Assembly (NCBI GenBank): GCA_021740995.1
Contig: JAIOYR010000017.1
Coordinates: 1-53,420, forward strand
Direction of reading: 5' to 3'
DNA from: Taibaiella sp.
Lineage (GTDB): Bacteria; Bacteroidota; Bacteroidia; Chitinophagales; Chitinophagaceae
Length of the DNA stretch: 53,420 nt
Shown piece by piece: positions 23,566-32,890 of this stretch. The translations under genes and the position numbers were made by a program. The notes under the pieces are model-generated. The model made no database searches. It worked only from the letters and a program-made list of their open reading frames with translations, and was not told where the DNA came from. Every line of letters begins with the position of its first letter. The first letter of the stretch is position 1.

Positions 23566-24693
23566 TTATCCTATTATCTCAAGGAAGTTTTTGGAAATGT
23601 AAGATAGCTCTTCTTCTGTAAGTTCGGTATGTATGGGTAACGAAATCACACATTCATTGAGCATATTGGTTACCGGCAGCACTGCATCGGCAGTATTGTA
23701 TGCTTTTAGCATGCCTTGCTTGTGGCAGGGTACCGGGTAGTATATCATAGACGGTATATTGCGTGCTGCCAGCTGCTGCTGCACACCGTCTCTGTCTACA
23801 CCGGAGAGCCTGAGTGTATACTGGTGAAACACATGGTACGCATTAGGCGCACGGTAGGGAGTGGTAATACGTGGGTTGCCTGCAAACGCAGCATCGTAAT
23901 AGTCGGCAGCGGCACGGCGTGCACTGCAGTAGCCATCGAGCTGCGGTAGTTTTACGCGCAGTATAGCAGCCTGAATGGCATCCAGGCGGCTATTGCAGCC
24001 CACCATTTCGTGGTAGTATCTTTCTTTCTGGCCATGGTTGGCTATCATTTTGAGCCGCTCAGCCAGTGCGCTGTCGTTGGTGAAGATGGCACCGCCATCG
24101 CCATAACAGCCCAGATTCTTGGACGGGAAAAAGGAAGTGCAGCTTATAGTGCCCATGGAGCCGGTTTTTACGGTTCTGCCATCGGAGAAGGTGTAGCTAC
24201 CACCTATAGCCTGTGCATTATCTTCTATCAGTGGTATGTTGTGCGCTTGTGCCAGCGCCATAAGTGGCTCCATATCGGCACATTGGCCATATAGATGCAC
24301 GGGTATAATCGCCTTTGTATTGGGTGTGATGGCGTTTTTTACACTCTCTACATTGAGTGTAAAAGTATCGGGGTGAACATCTACGAATACCGGGGTGAGC
24401 CCCAGCAATGCCACTACCTCTACGGTTGCCATGTAGGTAAAGGAGGGTGTGATGACCTCGTCGCCGGGCTTGAGGCCCAGTGCCATAAGGGCTATCTGCA
24501 GGGCATCGGTGCCATTGGCGCAGGGTATAACGTGTTTTACACCTACATATGCTGCCAGCTCAGCCGCCAGGGTATTGACCTCGCTGCCACCAATAAAGAT
24601 GGTGCTGTCTATGACCTGATGTATGGCGGCATCAATTTCGGGTTTTATTTTCTGGTACTGCCTTTTCAGGTCTACCATTTGTAAATTATGCAT
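23566..24693 (-). CDS. DegT/DnrJ/EryC1/StrS-family sugar aminotransferase
   Basis: A 375-residue PLP enzyme of fold type I. Motifs include CANGTDALQIALMALGLKPGDEV, PSFTYMATVEVVALLGLTPVFVDV, PVHLYGQCADMEP, EDNAQAIGGSY, and the PLP-lysine segment TSFFPSKNLGCYGDGGAI. It transfers an amino group to a keto-sugar nucleotide in O-antigen, capsule or glycoprotein glycan synthesis. Either ATG at 24693 or 24678 (MVDLKRQYQ) could start it; TAACTTCG at 24718-24725 is a fitting promoter. It forms a unit with rfbC. Confidence 0.9.
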   Translation of the reverse strand: MHNLQMVDLKRQYQKIKPEIDAAIHQVIDSTIFIGGSEVNTLAAELAAYVGVKHVIPCANGTDALQIALMALGLKPGDEVITPSFTYMATVEVVALLGLTPVFVDVHPDTFTLNVESVKNAITPNTKAIIPVHLYGQCADMEPLMALAQAHNIPLIEDNAQAIGGSYTFSDGRTVKTGSMGTISCTSFFPSKNLGCYGDGGAIFTNDSALAERLKMIANHGQKERYYHEMVGCNSRLDAIQAAILRVKLPQLDGYCSARRAAADYYDAAFAGNPRITTPYRAPNAYHVFHQYTLRLSGVDRDGVQQQLAARNIPSMIYYPVPCHKQGMLKAYNTADAVLPVTNMLNECVISLPIHTELTEEELSYISKNFLEIIG

Positions 24694-24717
24694 TCAGATT
24701 GGCTTTTTAAACGGCTG

Positions 24718-24725
24718 CGAAGTTA
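24718..24725 (-). promoter_or_regulatory. -7 promoter element of the aminotransferase-rfbC unit
   Basis: TAACTTCG on the minus strand, a TAnnTTYG match 24 bases before the first ATG. Confidence 0.5.
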
Positions 24726-25032
24726 CAGTTTTTGGGGCTGTAAGCGGAAATGAAGGTTGATAATATTTTTGTAATGTTATGATCGAATTGTGGAGCGCTA
24801 TTTTTCACCGCGGAGGCGCGGAGGCGCAAAGGGGGGGTGTGGTGAATCAAGTAAGCAAAGATTGAGAAGTGTTGGAATGGGTTTACTCAACCAAAATGTA
24901 CATCATAATAGAAAATATTACAATCAAAATTTCTGATGACATTCATTTTTTAGTCACGGTAAACTGCACAATTTTATTTTTAATTTTTTATGTTATTGGA
25001 GTAATTTGTATGCCAATTAAACCTGCTTCACA
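24726..25032. other. Divergent intergenic region
   Basis: About 300 bases between the aminotransferase and Nudix genes. It contains a CGGAGGCGCGGAGGCGCAAAGG repeat at roughly 24808-24832, then AT-rich DNA. GAGTAATTTGTATG near 25009 may be the Nudix promoter. Nothing else is recognised. Confidence 0.4.
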
Positions 25033-25464
25033 ATGACAACAATTTCTACTATGACCAAGCGCTTCAATATACGAGTATACGGTATATGGATAAAAGAGGG
25101 CAGGCTGCTGGTAAATGAGGAACAGATAAGGGGCAGGAGCATTATAAAGCTGCCTGGTGGCGGGCTGGACTGGGGCGAGGGTATTGCTGACTGCCTGAAA
25201 AGAGAATGGAAGGAGGAACTGGGTATAGATATAGAGGTATTGGAGCATTTTTATACTACCGATTTCTTTCAGGCGTCGGCGTTTGATGACTCGCAGGTGA
25301 TAAGTATTTATTACCGGGTATCTGCGCCTGATGATGCTGTAATCACCAACTATGTGGCTAATGAGCGCACCTACTGGATGGATATGAGGGATGTATCGGC
25401 AGATACGTTTTCACTCGCTATTGACAAGGTGGTGGGTAGTATGCTGCAGATGCTGATTTTTTAA
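25033..25464 (+). CDS. Nudix hydrolase
   Basis: A 143-residue protein with a complete Nudix box, GGGLDWGEGIADCLKREW continuing to KEELGI, which matches Gx5Ex7REUxEExGU. The N-terminal strand FNIRVYGIWIKEGRLLVNEE is typical. It cleaves a nucleoside diphosphate linked to another moiety; the substrate cannot be deduced. The start may also be the ATG at 25051 (MTKRFNIRV). It is a single gene followed by a large repeat block. Confidence 0.9.
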   Translation: MTTISTMTKRFNIRVYGIWIKEGRLLVNEEQIRGRSIIKLPGGGLDWGEGIADCLKREWKEELGIDIEVLEHFYTTDFFQASAFDDSQVISIYYRVSAPDDAVITNYVANERTYWMDMRDVSADTFSLAIDKVVGSMLQMLIF

Positions 25465-25640
25465 CGCGGGGATTATTTCACCACAAAGTGCACGAAGGAC
25501 ACAAAGGAGGGTTTAACGCAGAGATTATTTCACCACCTACCTGCGGCAGGCAGGCAAGGTGCACGAAGGACACAAGGGGTTTTACTGCGGAGATTATTTC
25601 ACCACAGAGTGCACGAGGGACACAAAGGGGTTTTACCGGT
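25461..25640. repeat. Three tandem copies of an approximately 50-bp extragenic repeat, one with a nested palindrome
   Basis: The shared core ATTATTTCACCAC starts at 25472, 25524 and 25593 and is followed in each copy by GTGCACGA(A/G)GGACACAA-type sequence. Copy 2 carries CTACCTGCGGCAGGCAGGCAAG (25537-25558) where copy 1 has only AAA, so a short palindromic element appears to have been inserted. The period is 52 bp, then 69 bp because of the insert. Confidence 0.85.
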
Positions 25641-25714
25641 AAGACGCAGAGGTGCAAAGTATTGCCTGTATTCGTATGCTATTTTTAAGGTTGCTAAGGT
25701 GCTTGTGGGTGGAT

Positions 25715-25770
25715 TTCTTACCGCAGACCTGCCTGCGGCAGACAGGGACGCTGAGGCGCAAAGAATAGTA
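25715..25770. repeat. CGCAGAGACGCTGAGGCGC-type repeat with nested CCTGC palindrome
   Basis: CCGCAGA and GACGCTGAGGCGCAAAG are the two parts of a typical repeat word, split by CCTGCCTGCGGCAGACAGG at 25728-25746. The interval from here to 25929 otherwise shows only pyrimidine-rich sequence (TTCTCTTTCTCCGCTCTCTT). Confidence 0.7.
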
Positions 25771-25929
25771 AATAACCGGAAGCTGTCTTTAAGGGCGCAG
25801 AGTATAGCCTGACCTAATGCAGTTCGAAGTCCGTTCTCTTTCTCCGCTCTCTTTCTCTGCTCTGTCCCGTTCTATTCTGCTATAATAATTCATAATAGTG
25901 TGATAGCAACAAGATGTACCTACACCCAT

Positions 25930-25937
25930 TACCTTTG
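25930..25937 (+). promoter_or_regulatory. -7 promoter element of the ABC transporter gene
   Basis: TACCTTTG, a perfect match, six bases before the ATG at 25944. It excludes the upstream ATG at 25914 as start and suggests a leaderless or nearly leaderless mRNA. Confidence 0.7.
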
Positions 25938-25943
25938 CATCCT

Positions 25944-27740
25944 ATGAAGTTATTAATGCAATACCTGGGCAGGTACAAACTGATGATAGCGCTGGCTATA
26001 GTGCTGGCTGCAATCAATCAGAGTTTTTCGCTGCTGGACCCTATGATAGCGGGTAAGCTGATGGATAGGTTTGTAAACCATCCGCTGACGGTAGATAAAG
26101 AAGGCTTGCTGCAGAGAGACCTGGGTACGTATATGCGGGGTGCGCTGGGGCTTATAGGTGCATTGATAGGTGTGGCTATGGTATCGAGGATAGCCAAGAA
26201 TTTTCAGGACTATGTGGTGAATGTGGTGATACAGAAATACGGTGCAAGATTGTATACCGATGGTCTGAGGCATGCGCTGCGCCTGCCTTATCAGGAGTTT
26301 GAAGACCAGAGCAGCGGCCAAACATTATCTATTCTGCAAAAGGTACGCGCAGATTGTGAAAAGTTTATACAGTCGTTCTTCAATGTATTGCTGCCTACTG
26401 TTATCGGTATCGTGTTTGTAATCATCTATGCTTTTGCGCTGAGCCCTATGCTGCCGCTGATATATGTGGGTGGGGCCATAGTGCTGGCACTGCTCACCAA
26501 CTCGCTGAGCAAACGTATAAAAACGGTGCAAAAGAATATAGTAAAGGAAACCAATGCGCTGGCCGGCAGCACCACAGAGTCGCTACGCAATATAGAGCTG
26601 GTAAAGAGTTTGGGGCTGACGCATCAGGAGATACGCCGCCTGAATGCTACTACCATAAAAATACTGATCCTGGAGCTGAAGAAAGTGCGCAGCATACGCA
26701 CCATATCCTTCATACAGGGCACATTTGTGAATCTGTTGCGGCAGGCTATAGTGATGAGTCTGTTGTTCTTCATCTATAAGGGTTCTATAACACCGGGGCA
26801 GTACCTGACCCTTATATTTTATTCCTTCTTCATCTTCGGCCCTATGCAGGAGATAGGCAATGTAATACTGTCTTACCGCGAAGCGGAGGCATCGCTGCAA
26901 AATATGCAGGAGCTGCTGAAAAAACCGGTAGAGTTTACGCCCGAAAAGCCGGAGCCAATCAACAAGATTGCAGAGGTAGCATTTAAAGATGTTACGTTCA
27001 AACACAATAGTTCGTCGCGCCCTGCACTGGATGGTATCTCGTTCAACGTGAAGCTGGGCGAAACGGTGGCATTCGTAGGACCCAGCGGTAGCGGAAAGAC
27101 TACGCTGGTAAAGCTGCTGGTGGGTCTGTATCACCCGGTGAAGGGGCATATATATTACAATGGGCTAAGTGAGTCTGTGATAGATTATGAAGAGCTGCGC
27201 CACCAGATGGGGTTGGTAACACAGGACCCACAACTATTCTCCGGTACTATAAAGGAAAACCTACTGTTTGTGAACCCCAATGCTACCGAAGCAGACATAA
27301 GTGAAGTGCTGCAACAGGCAGCCTGCCAAAACCTGCTGTCGCGCGCCGAAAAAGGACTGGATACGATGATAGGCGAGGGAGGGCTAAAACTCTCGGGCGG
27401 CGAAAGGCAGCGTATATCTATAGCCCGTGCATTGCTGCGGCATCCGAGGTTGATGGTGTTTGATGAGGCTACATCGGCTCTGGACTCGCTGACGGAAGAT
27501 GATATATCGCAAACGATACAAAGTATAACCGCAAAACGGCAGCATATAACAATCATGATAGCACACCGCCTGTCGACCATAATGCATGCAGACCGCATAT
27601 ATGTGCTGGAGAAGGGCAATGTAGTAGAGACGGGCAGTCATGATGCGCTGCTACAGGAGAAGGGCCTCTACTATGCGATGTGGCGGCAGCAGATAGGGGA
27701 GAGCAAGGATGCGCCAGCGAGGCCTAAGGTAATGATATAG
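25944..27740 (+). CDS. ABC exporter, fused membrane and ATPase domains
   Basis: A 598-residue half-transporter. An N-terminal six-helix exporter domain (about 1-330; RYKLMIALAIVLAAINQSFS, LPTVIGIVFVIIYAFALSP) is followed by a nucleotide-binding domain. The latter has Walker A VAFVGPSGSGKTTLVKL, Q-loop LVTQDPQLFSG, signature LKLSGGERQRISIARALL, Walker B LMVFDEATSALD and switch His in IMIAHRLSTI. It dimerises to export a lipid, peptide or drug; substrate unknown. The start is the ATG at 25944 (MKLLMQYLGRYK), with 25956 as an alternative. It is monocistronic, closed by a long hairpin terminator. Confidence 0.93.
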   Translation: MKLLMQYLGRYKLMIALAIVLAAINQSFSLLDPMIAGKLMDRFVNHPLTVDKEGLLQRDLGTYMRGALGLIGALIGVAMVSRIAKNFQDYVVNVVIQKYGARLYTDGLRHALRLPYQEFEDQSSGQTLSILQKVRADCEKFIQSFFNVLLPTVIGIVFVIIYAFALSPMLPLIYVGGAIVLALLTNSLSKRIKTVQKNIVKETNALAGSTTESLRNIELVKSLGLTHQEIRRLNATTIKILILELKKVRSIRTISFIQGTFVNLLRQAIVMSLLFFIYKGSITPGQYLTLIFYSFFIFGPMQEIGNVILSYREAEASLQNMQELLKKPVEFTPEKPEPINKIAEVAFKDVTFKHNSSSRPALDGISFNVKLGETVAFVGPSGSGKTTLVKLLVGLYHPVKGHIYYNGLSESVIDYEELRHQMGLVTQDPQLFSGTIKENLLFVNPNATEADISEVLQQAACQNLLSRAEKGLDTMIGEGGLKLSGGERQRISIARALLRHPRLMVFDEATSALDSLTEDDISQTIQSITAKRQHITIMIAHRLSTIMHADRIYVLEKGNVVETGSHDALLQEKGLYYAMWRQQIGESKDAPARPKVMI

Positions 27741-27763
27741 GAAGTTACTATTGTTATTCAAAA

Positions 27764-27821
27764 TAAAAAACAGCAAACGATATAATATTTTAAGTAAATA
27801 TTATGTCGCGCTGTTTTTTTT
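27764..27821 (+). terminator. Long hairpin terminator of the ABC transporter gene
   Basis: The outer stem AAAAAACAGC/GCTGTTTTTT encloses an inner stem built around ATAATATTT/AAATATTAT. The 3' arm ends in eight T residues. Confidence 0.85.
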
Positions 27822-27928
27822 GTCTGTAAAAAGGCTGAAATGTCTGTGTTTTTTGTCGAATCTGATATTGAAATAACATAAAATAGTCCTTTAACACTTT
27901 GTTCTTAGCAATTACGCATGTTTGGAAC

Positions 27929-27936
27929 TATTTTTG
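27929..27936 (+). promoter_or_regulatory. -7 promoter element of the TamB-like gene
   Basis: TATTTTTG, a perfect TAnnTTTG match, giving a predicted start near 27943 and so placing the start codon between about 27945 and 28031. Confidence 0.6.
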
Positions 27937-27964
27937 TATCATTCTGCTTAATTAAAGTACATTC

Positions 27965-30900
27965 CTGAAAAGATTCTTAAAAATATCTGGCTTTACACTT
28001 GCGTCAATTATCCTGCTGCTGCTGGCTGTAGTGGCATTGATAAACCTGTCGCCTGTGCAAACCTATCTGGCCCGCAGAGCTGCCAGGGTGCTGTCTGAGC
28101 GGCTGGAGACCAAGGTAGAGGTAGCCAATGTACAGATAGGTCTGCTAAACCGGCTGCTGATACAAGGGGTATATGTACAAGACAAGCAGCAGGATACCCT
28201 GCTCTATGCCGGCGAACTGCAGGTGCGGATGACCGATTGGTTTGTGTTTGCCGACAAGCCGGTGATACACTACATTGGCCTTGAAAATACCTTTGTGCAT
28301 CTCTATCGGAAAGCGGATTCAGATGTATGGAATTACGACTTTATACTGGATGCCTTCAGCAGCCCAAAGAAAAAGGATAACAACAAAAGCAGCCAGACAG
28401 TAGAGATAGATCTGAGAAAGGTGGAGCTGGATAATGTGCGCTTTCACATGGACGATAAGTGGATAGGCTCTGACATGGATATAGATGTAGGCTATCTGCT
28501 GGTAGACGCGGATGGCATAGACTACAAAGAAAAGCTGATAGCGGTAGATGAAATAGAAGTGCGCAATGCGGCTGTATTTCTGAATGAGTATACCGGAGGG
28601 CGGCCGAGGCGTGCCCGTCGCAAAAAAGTGCCTGTTTTTGATGTTACTCCATTTAACCCCGACAACTGGCGGGTGAAAGTAAATAGTGTGTCGCTGAAGG
28701 ATTGCGCCTTCAGGCTGGAGAACGACGATGACCTGCCGGTGCCGGGTGAGTTTGATGAGGACCACCTGAATGTAAAGGGGGTAAATGTAGCCGTATCTGA
28801 CATATATATAGCCGGTGACACGCTGCGTGGCAATATAACCCAGCTGACGGGCGAAGACAGATGCGGACTGGCGATAAAAAAGATGCACACCAATGTAACC
28901 TTGTCGCCAATAGCCGCTATATGCGACAAGCTATATCTGGAAACGAACAGGAGCATACTGAAAGACTACTATGCGATGCATTACAAACATTTTCCCAACT
29001 TTCTGGATTATATAGATAGTGTGGAGATGGTGGCTAACCTGGAAGGTGCGCAAATAGACAAGCGGGACATAATGTTCTTTGCACCGGAGCTTGCCAACCT
29101 GCCGGAGATAAAACTAACAGTAAGCGGAAAAGGCAAGGGTACGGTAGCCGACCTGTCTGCTACCGACCTGAATGTAGCCGACGGACATATAGCGCTGAAG
29201 GGCGACCTGAGTATGAAAGGGCTGCCGGACATATATACCACCTACATTACCTACACCAACGGAGAGATACTCACTACAGGCAAGGGTATACTGCACTATG
29301 CACCACAACTAAGGGGCAACCCTAATTTTGCGGCAGACAGCATAAGTTATGCTTTTTTCAGAGGTGGGTATGAGGGGTATATAGAGCGCTTTACGGTGAA
29401 TGGTCTTTTGAAGACCAATCTGGGAGTGGTGGGTACGGATATGAAAATGTCCATTCCCGGTTTTAAGAGTGATTCGGCCTATTATTCGGGGATAGTAACT
29501 ACAGGCAAACTGCAACTGGGGAGGCTGGTGCAGCAGCCGCTGTTAGGCGATATAACAATGGATGAGCAGGTTTCAGGGTATTCGTTCAACCCGGAAAATT
29601 TGCAGTTGCACATAGATGGGGTTCTTAAAGAGTTTGTGGTAAATGGTTACCGTTACCACAATATTACCACACTGGGCAGGCTGGCAAAAAAAGAGTTTAA
29701 AGGGAAGATAGTAGTTAATGACCCTAATCTGGCACTCACATTTGATGGTGGGCTGAACTATGGTGGCAAACACTTGAAGATAGATGCAATAGCCCATTTG
29801 CTGAGTAGTAATTTCAAAGCAATAAATCTGACTACCGAGGATATTACAGCCTCTGCAGACTTTGACCTTGACTGGACCGGCAGCAGCATAGATGATTTCT
29901 CGGGTTATGCCAAGTTGTTTCATATAGACATGAAAAGAAATGCACGCAGGCTGGCATTAGATTCTATTTATGTGCGCTCTAAGGGCGATAGCAGCAACCG
30001 GCAGCTAACGGTATTGAGCGATGCATTTACGGCAAGTATCAGTGGCAGCTATCTGCTCAGTAGCCTGCCGGCATCGGTTCAGTATTATTTGTCGCGGTAT
30101 ATACCCAATTATATAAAAGCTCCGAAAGCGTATGCCCCGGATCAGAATCTTAGTTTCAAAATCACTACCACCGCTATAGACAGTATTTTTGCTGTGACGC
30201 TGCCTATCATCCGTGGCTTTGATAGTGCTATTGTAAGCGGGTCACTGAACACTACTACCAAGAAACTGAGCCTGAATGCCAACATTCCCTATGGCAACAT
30301 AGGCAGTGTATATCTGCACAAAGTGAGTATAACGGGAGAGGGTGATTTCAATGTAATAGCGCTGAGTACGAATGTAGATAATATCGCGATAGGGGATAGT
30401 GTATTGTATGGGGCGCTGAGTCTCACATCAACTATTGGCAATGATTCTGTATCCTTCACGCTGGCCACAGTGTCGCCGGATATGGAAAACTCTATAGCCC
30501 TCAACGGGCGCATAGTCGCCAACCATGATACGCTGCAACTGAACATACTCCCGTCTGAGTTCTTTATGAAGAAAGCGCGGTGGGATATAGCCGGCGGCAG
30601 CAACATAGTATATAGCAAGAAGTACCTGCTGGTGGAAGGGTTGTCTATCTCCTCGGGATTGCAGCGCATCTCTGCAGCAACAAAAGCAGGAAGCGGTCAG
30701 CCGCTGATAATCACCACAGAAAATCTGGACATGTCGTTGCTGGGCAATCTTCAGGCATTTGCCGGGTATCAGCCGGATGGGCGTGTGAATGGTACTATCC
30801 AGATAGAAGACATATTCAACAACTTAGTGGTCAATGCCAACGTCAGGGCGACGGGTGTGCGGCTGGGAGTGGATACCATAGGTGCTATAAATATTGTAGG

Positions 30901-32767
30901 CTCTTATGAGGGAGCCAAACAGCTAATACGAATAGACCCGCAAACGGGGGTGTTTCGGGACAATGCATCGGTAGTACTGTCAGGTACGGTTTCGCTGGAC
31001 AGTGCCACAGATGGTAAAGTAGCAGGTGCCATCAAATTTTACAATGCGAGGGTGGCATGGGCGTCTCCGTTTCTTGCAGGACTTATGAGCAATCTGTCGG
31101 GCAATGTGAACGGTAGCGTAGATGTGTGGGGTGATTATAATAAACCTACGATAGATGGAAAGCTATCACTCAGTGATGCTACTTTGCGACTCGACTATAT
31201 GGGGTGTAACTATAGCATCCCCAAGGCGACAGTAAATATCAACAATCAGCGTATCAGTCTGGGTCAGGTGCAGGTATTCGACAGTTATAAAAATATGGCA
31301 GTGCTGTCGGGCTATTTTTCGCATGAGCTGTTTAGCAAAATGCGGATGCGCCTGAAAGTAAGTACTCCTAAGTTTGAAGTAATGAACCTGGCCCGTGGCG
31401 AAAATGATCTATTTTATGGCAAACTTATAGCAGGTATGGACTCATTTACTATCAGAGGGGCATTTGACAATATCAGACTCAACCTGTATAATGGAGTGCC
31501 TGCGGCCAAGTCTACTCTGTATATTCCGTCAAGTTCCGGTAGCTATGTAGGTACTTATAACTATGTATCCTTCAAAACGTATGGTACCGACCAGGAGACT
31601 AAAGTGCTTAAACGTAAAGACAGAATATCTATAAATCTGGACGCCAATTTGAATCCGCTTGTAGAGATACATATAGTTCTTGACCCGAATACGGAGGATG
31701 AGATTGTAGCCACGGGTACAGGTAATATTCAAATGGATATTCCACCCAGCAATGATATGCGCATGAACGGCCTGTATACGATAAATGACGGTACCTATAC
31801 ACTCACGTTTCAGCAATTAGCCATACACAGGCAGTTCCGGCTCAATTCGGGCAGTACCATTAGTTTCAATGGCCCATTTGAGGAGACGAAGCTTGCTGTC
31901 AATGCCATTTATTCTACCAAGGCCCGCCTTTTTGATCTGCTGACAGATGCGGATAAACCTTTTGTAAGAGATAACGAACTGATAGATGCCCAAACGCCTC
32001 AGCAGGTAAACATCATACTGCACATGAACGGACCTATCTATAATTCACTGCTGACCTTTGATATAGACCTTGAAAACAAACACTCGCAGGGGTCGCTTGC
32101 ATACCGGAAATTGCAGATAATCAATAACGATGACCGGCAAAAGTTTGATCAGGTAGCATCGCTGCTGTTGGTTGGTGCTTTTATACCTCCTGAGGGCATC
32201 GGGCAGAGTACTGCTATATCCGGCGCTATCAACAATGTAAGTCAGATTCTTTCCAGTACAGCATCAGCGGGTCTTACAAATATAGTGAACAAGATGATAG
32301 GCGACCGTAAACTGAATGTGGCTGTGAAGTATACAAATTACAATTACAGCGACCAGCTAACCATAGGAAATGTAAACCGAAATCAGCTAAAACTGGGTCT
32401 GACTAAAAACTATCTAAACGACCGATTACTGGTGGCTGTGGGTAGCACCTCGGACTGGGGCCGGCCGGCAACAACAGGTGCAGCCAATAACTTCAATATT
32501 GCAGGTGATTTCCGGTTTCAGTATTTGTTGTCTCAGAATAGTAATCTGCGGCTGAATGCGTTTCAGACCAGTGACTATGATCTGACCAGAGACCAAAACA
32601 TACAGCGCAGAGGCGTGGGTATAGGCTGGCGGAAGTCATTTGATAATCTGGGAGAGTTTTTCAGAGGTAATAAGTATGCCCGGAAACAAAAAGAAAAGCA
32701 ATTGCAGGCAGAATTTGAGGCAGTTAATGATACTGCAATCATAATAGATAGCGGTAAAACCGAGTAA
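27965..32767 (+). CDS. TamB/DUF490-like translocation and assembly module protein
   Basis: About 1600 residues. The C-terminal region (roughly the last 450) has the TamB domain pattern: VATGTGNIQMDIPPSNDMRMNGLYTINDGTYTLTF and LLVGAFIPPEG. The long middle is repetitive beta-strand sequence, as in TamB/AsmA-like bridging proteins that span inner to outer membrane. The first canonical start codon in frame is GTG at 28031, but the frame is open upstream to 27956 and encodes LKRFLKISGFTLASIILLLL, the expected N-terminal anchor. No ATG, GTG or TTG precedes it, so CTG at 27965 is proposed, with low confidence for the exact start. TamB works with an Omp85 protein; one is at 52.0 kb. Confidence 0.85.
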   Translation: MKRFLKISGFTLASIILLLLAVVALINLSPVQTYLARRAARVLSERLETKVEVANVQIGLLNRLLIQGVYVQDKQQDTLLYAGELQVRMTDWFVFADKPVIHYIGLENTFVHLYRKADSDVWNYDFILDAFSSPKKKDNNKSSQTVEIDLRKVELDNVRFHMDDKWIGSDMDIDVGYLLVDADGIDYKEKLIAVDEIEVRNAAVFLNEYTGGRPRRARRKKVPVFDVTPFNPDNWRVKVNSVSLKDCAFRLENDDDLPVPGEFDEDHLNVKGVNVAVSDIYIAGDTLRGNITQLTGEDRCGLAIKKMHTNVTLSPIAAICDKLYLETNRSILKDYYAMHYKHFPNFLDYIDSVEMVANLEGAQIDKRDIMFFAPELANLPEIKLTVSGKGKGTVADLSATDLNVADGHIALKGDLSMKGLPDIYTTYITYTNGEILTTGKGILHYAPQLRGNPNFAADSISYAFFRGGYEGYIERFTVNGLLKTNLGVVGTDMKMSIPGFKSDSAYYSGIVTTGKLQLGRLVQQPLLGDITMDEQVSGYSFNPENLQLHIDGVLKEFVVNGYRYHNITTLGRLAKKEFKGKIVVNDPNLALTFDGGLNYGGKHLKIDAIAHLLSSNFKAINLTTEDITASADFDLDWTGSSIDDFSGYAKLFHIDMKRNARRLALDSIYVRSKGDSSNRQLTVLSDAFTASISGSYLLSSLPASVQYYLSRYIPNYIKAPKAYAPDQNLSFKITTTAIDSIFAVTLPIIRGFDSAIVSGSLNTTTKKLSLNANIPYGNIGSVYLHKVSITGEGDFNVIALSTNVDNIAIGDSVLYGALSLTSTIGNDSVSFTLATVSPDMENSIALNGRIVANHDTLQLNILPSEFFMKKARWDIAGGSNIVYSKKYLLVEGLSISSGLQRISAATKAGSGQPLIITTENLDMSLLGNLQAFAGYQPDGRVNGTIQIEDIFNNLVVNANVRATGVRLGVDTIGAINIVGSYEGAKQLIRIDPQTGVFRDNASVVLSGTVSLDSATDGKVAGAIKFYNARVAWASPFLAGLMSNLSGNVNGSVDVWGDYNKPTIDGKLSLSDATLRLDYMGCNYSIPKATVNINNQRISLGQVQVFDSYKNMAVLSGYFSHELFSKMRMRLKVSTPKFEVMNLARGENDLFYGKLIAGMDSFTIRGAFDNIRLNLYNGVPAAKSTLYIPSSSGSYVGTYNYVSFKTYGTDQETKVLKRKDRISINLDANLNPLVEIHIVLDPNTEDEIVATGTGNIQMDIPPSNDMRMNGLYTINDGTYTLTFQQLAIHRQFRLNSGSTISFNGPFEETKLAVNAIYSTKARLFDLLTDADKPFVRDNELIDAQTPQQVNIILHMNGPIYNSLLTFDIDLENKHSQGSLAYRKLQIINNDDRQKFDQVASLLLVGAFIPPEGIGQSTAISGAINNVSQILSSTASAGLTNIVNKMIGDRKLNVAVKYTNYNYSDQLTIGNVNRNQLKLGLTKNYLNDRLLVAVGSTSDWGRPATTGAANNFNIAGDFRFQYLLSQNSNLRLNAFQTSDYDLTRDQNIQRRGVGIGWRKSFDNLGEFFRGNKYARKQKEKQLQAEFEAVNDTAIIIDSGKTE

Positions 32768-32867
32768 TTATTGCGTGTGAGTAGGTTTTTTGTTGGCTTC
32801 TGTTAAGAATTTATCAGCTCCTTCTTAAATAGTTGCTTGCTATTCGTTAACTATAGTTACTTTTGCA

Positions 32868-32875
32868 TCATATAA
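32868..32875 (+). promoter_or_regulatory. -7 promoter element of adk-obgE
   Basis: TACTTTTG, a perfect TAnnTTTG match, 15 bases before the adk ATG. Confidence 0.7.
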
Positions 32876-32890
32876 CCAATAAAGAAGTAC

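Noticed and set aside
25461-25640. Possible CRISPR array
   Set aside because: Only three degenerate copies, no unique equal-length spacers, and no cas gene in the window.
25488-25812. Overlapping frames reading HEGHKG/TKDTRG-type repeats
   Set aside because: They are translations of the tandem extragenic repeat, not conserved protein; the frame changes between copies and is broken by the nested palindrome.
25820-25870. GTTCGAAGTCC as a tRNA T-arm
   Set aside because: No acceptor, D or anticodon stems can be formed around it; the surroundings are pyrimidine-rich simple sequence.
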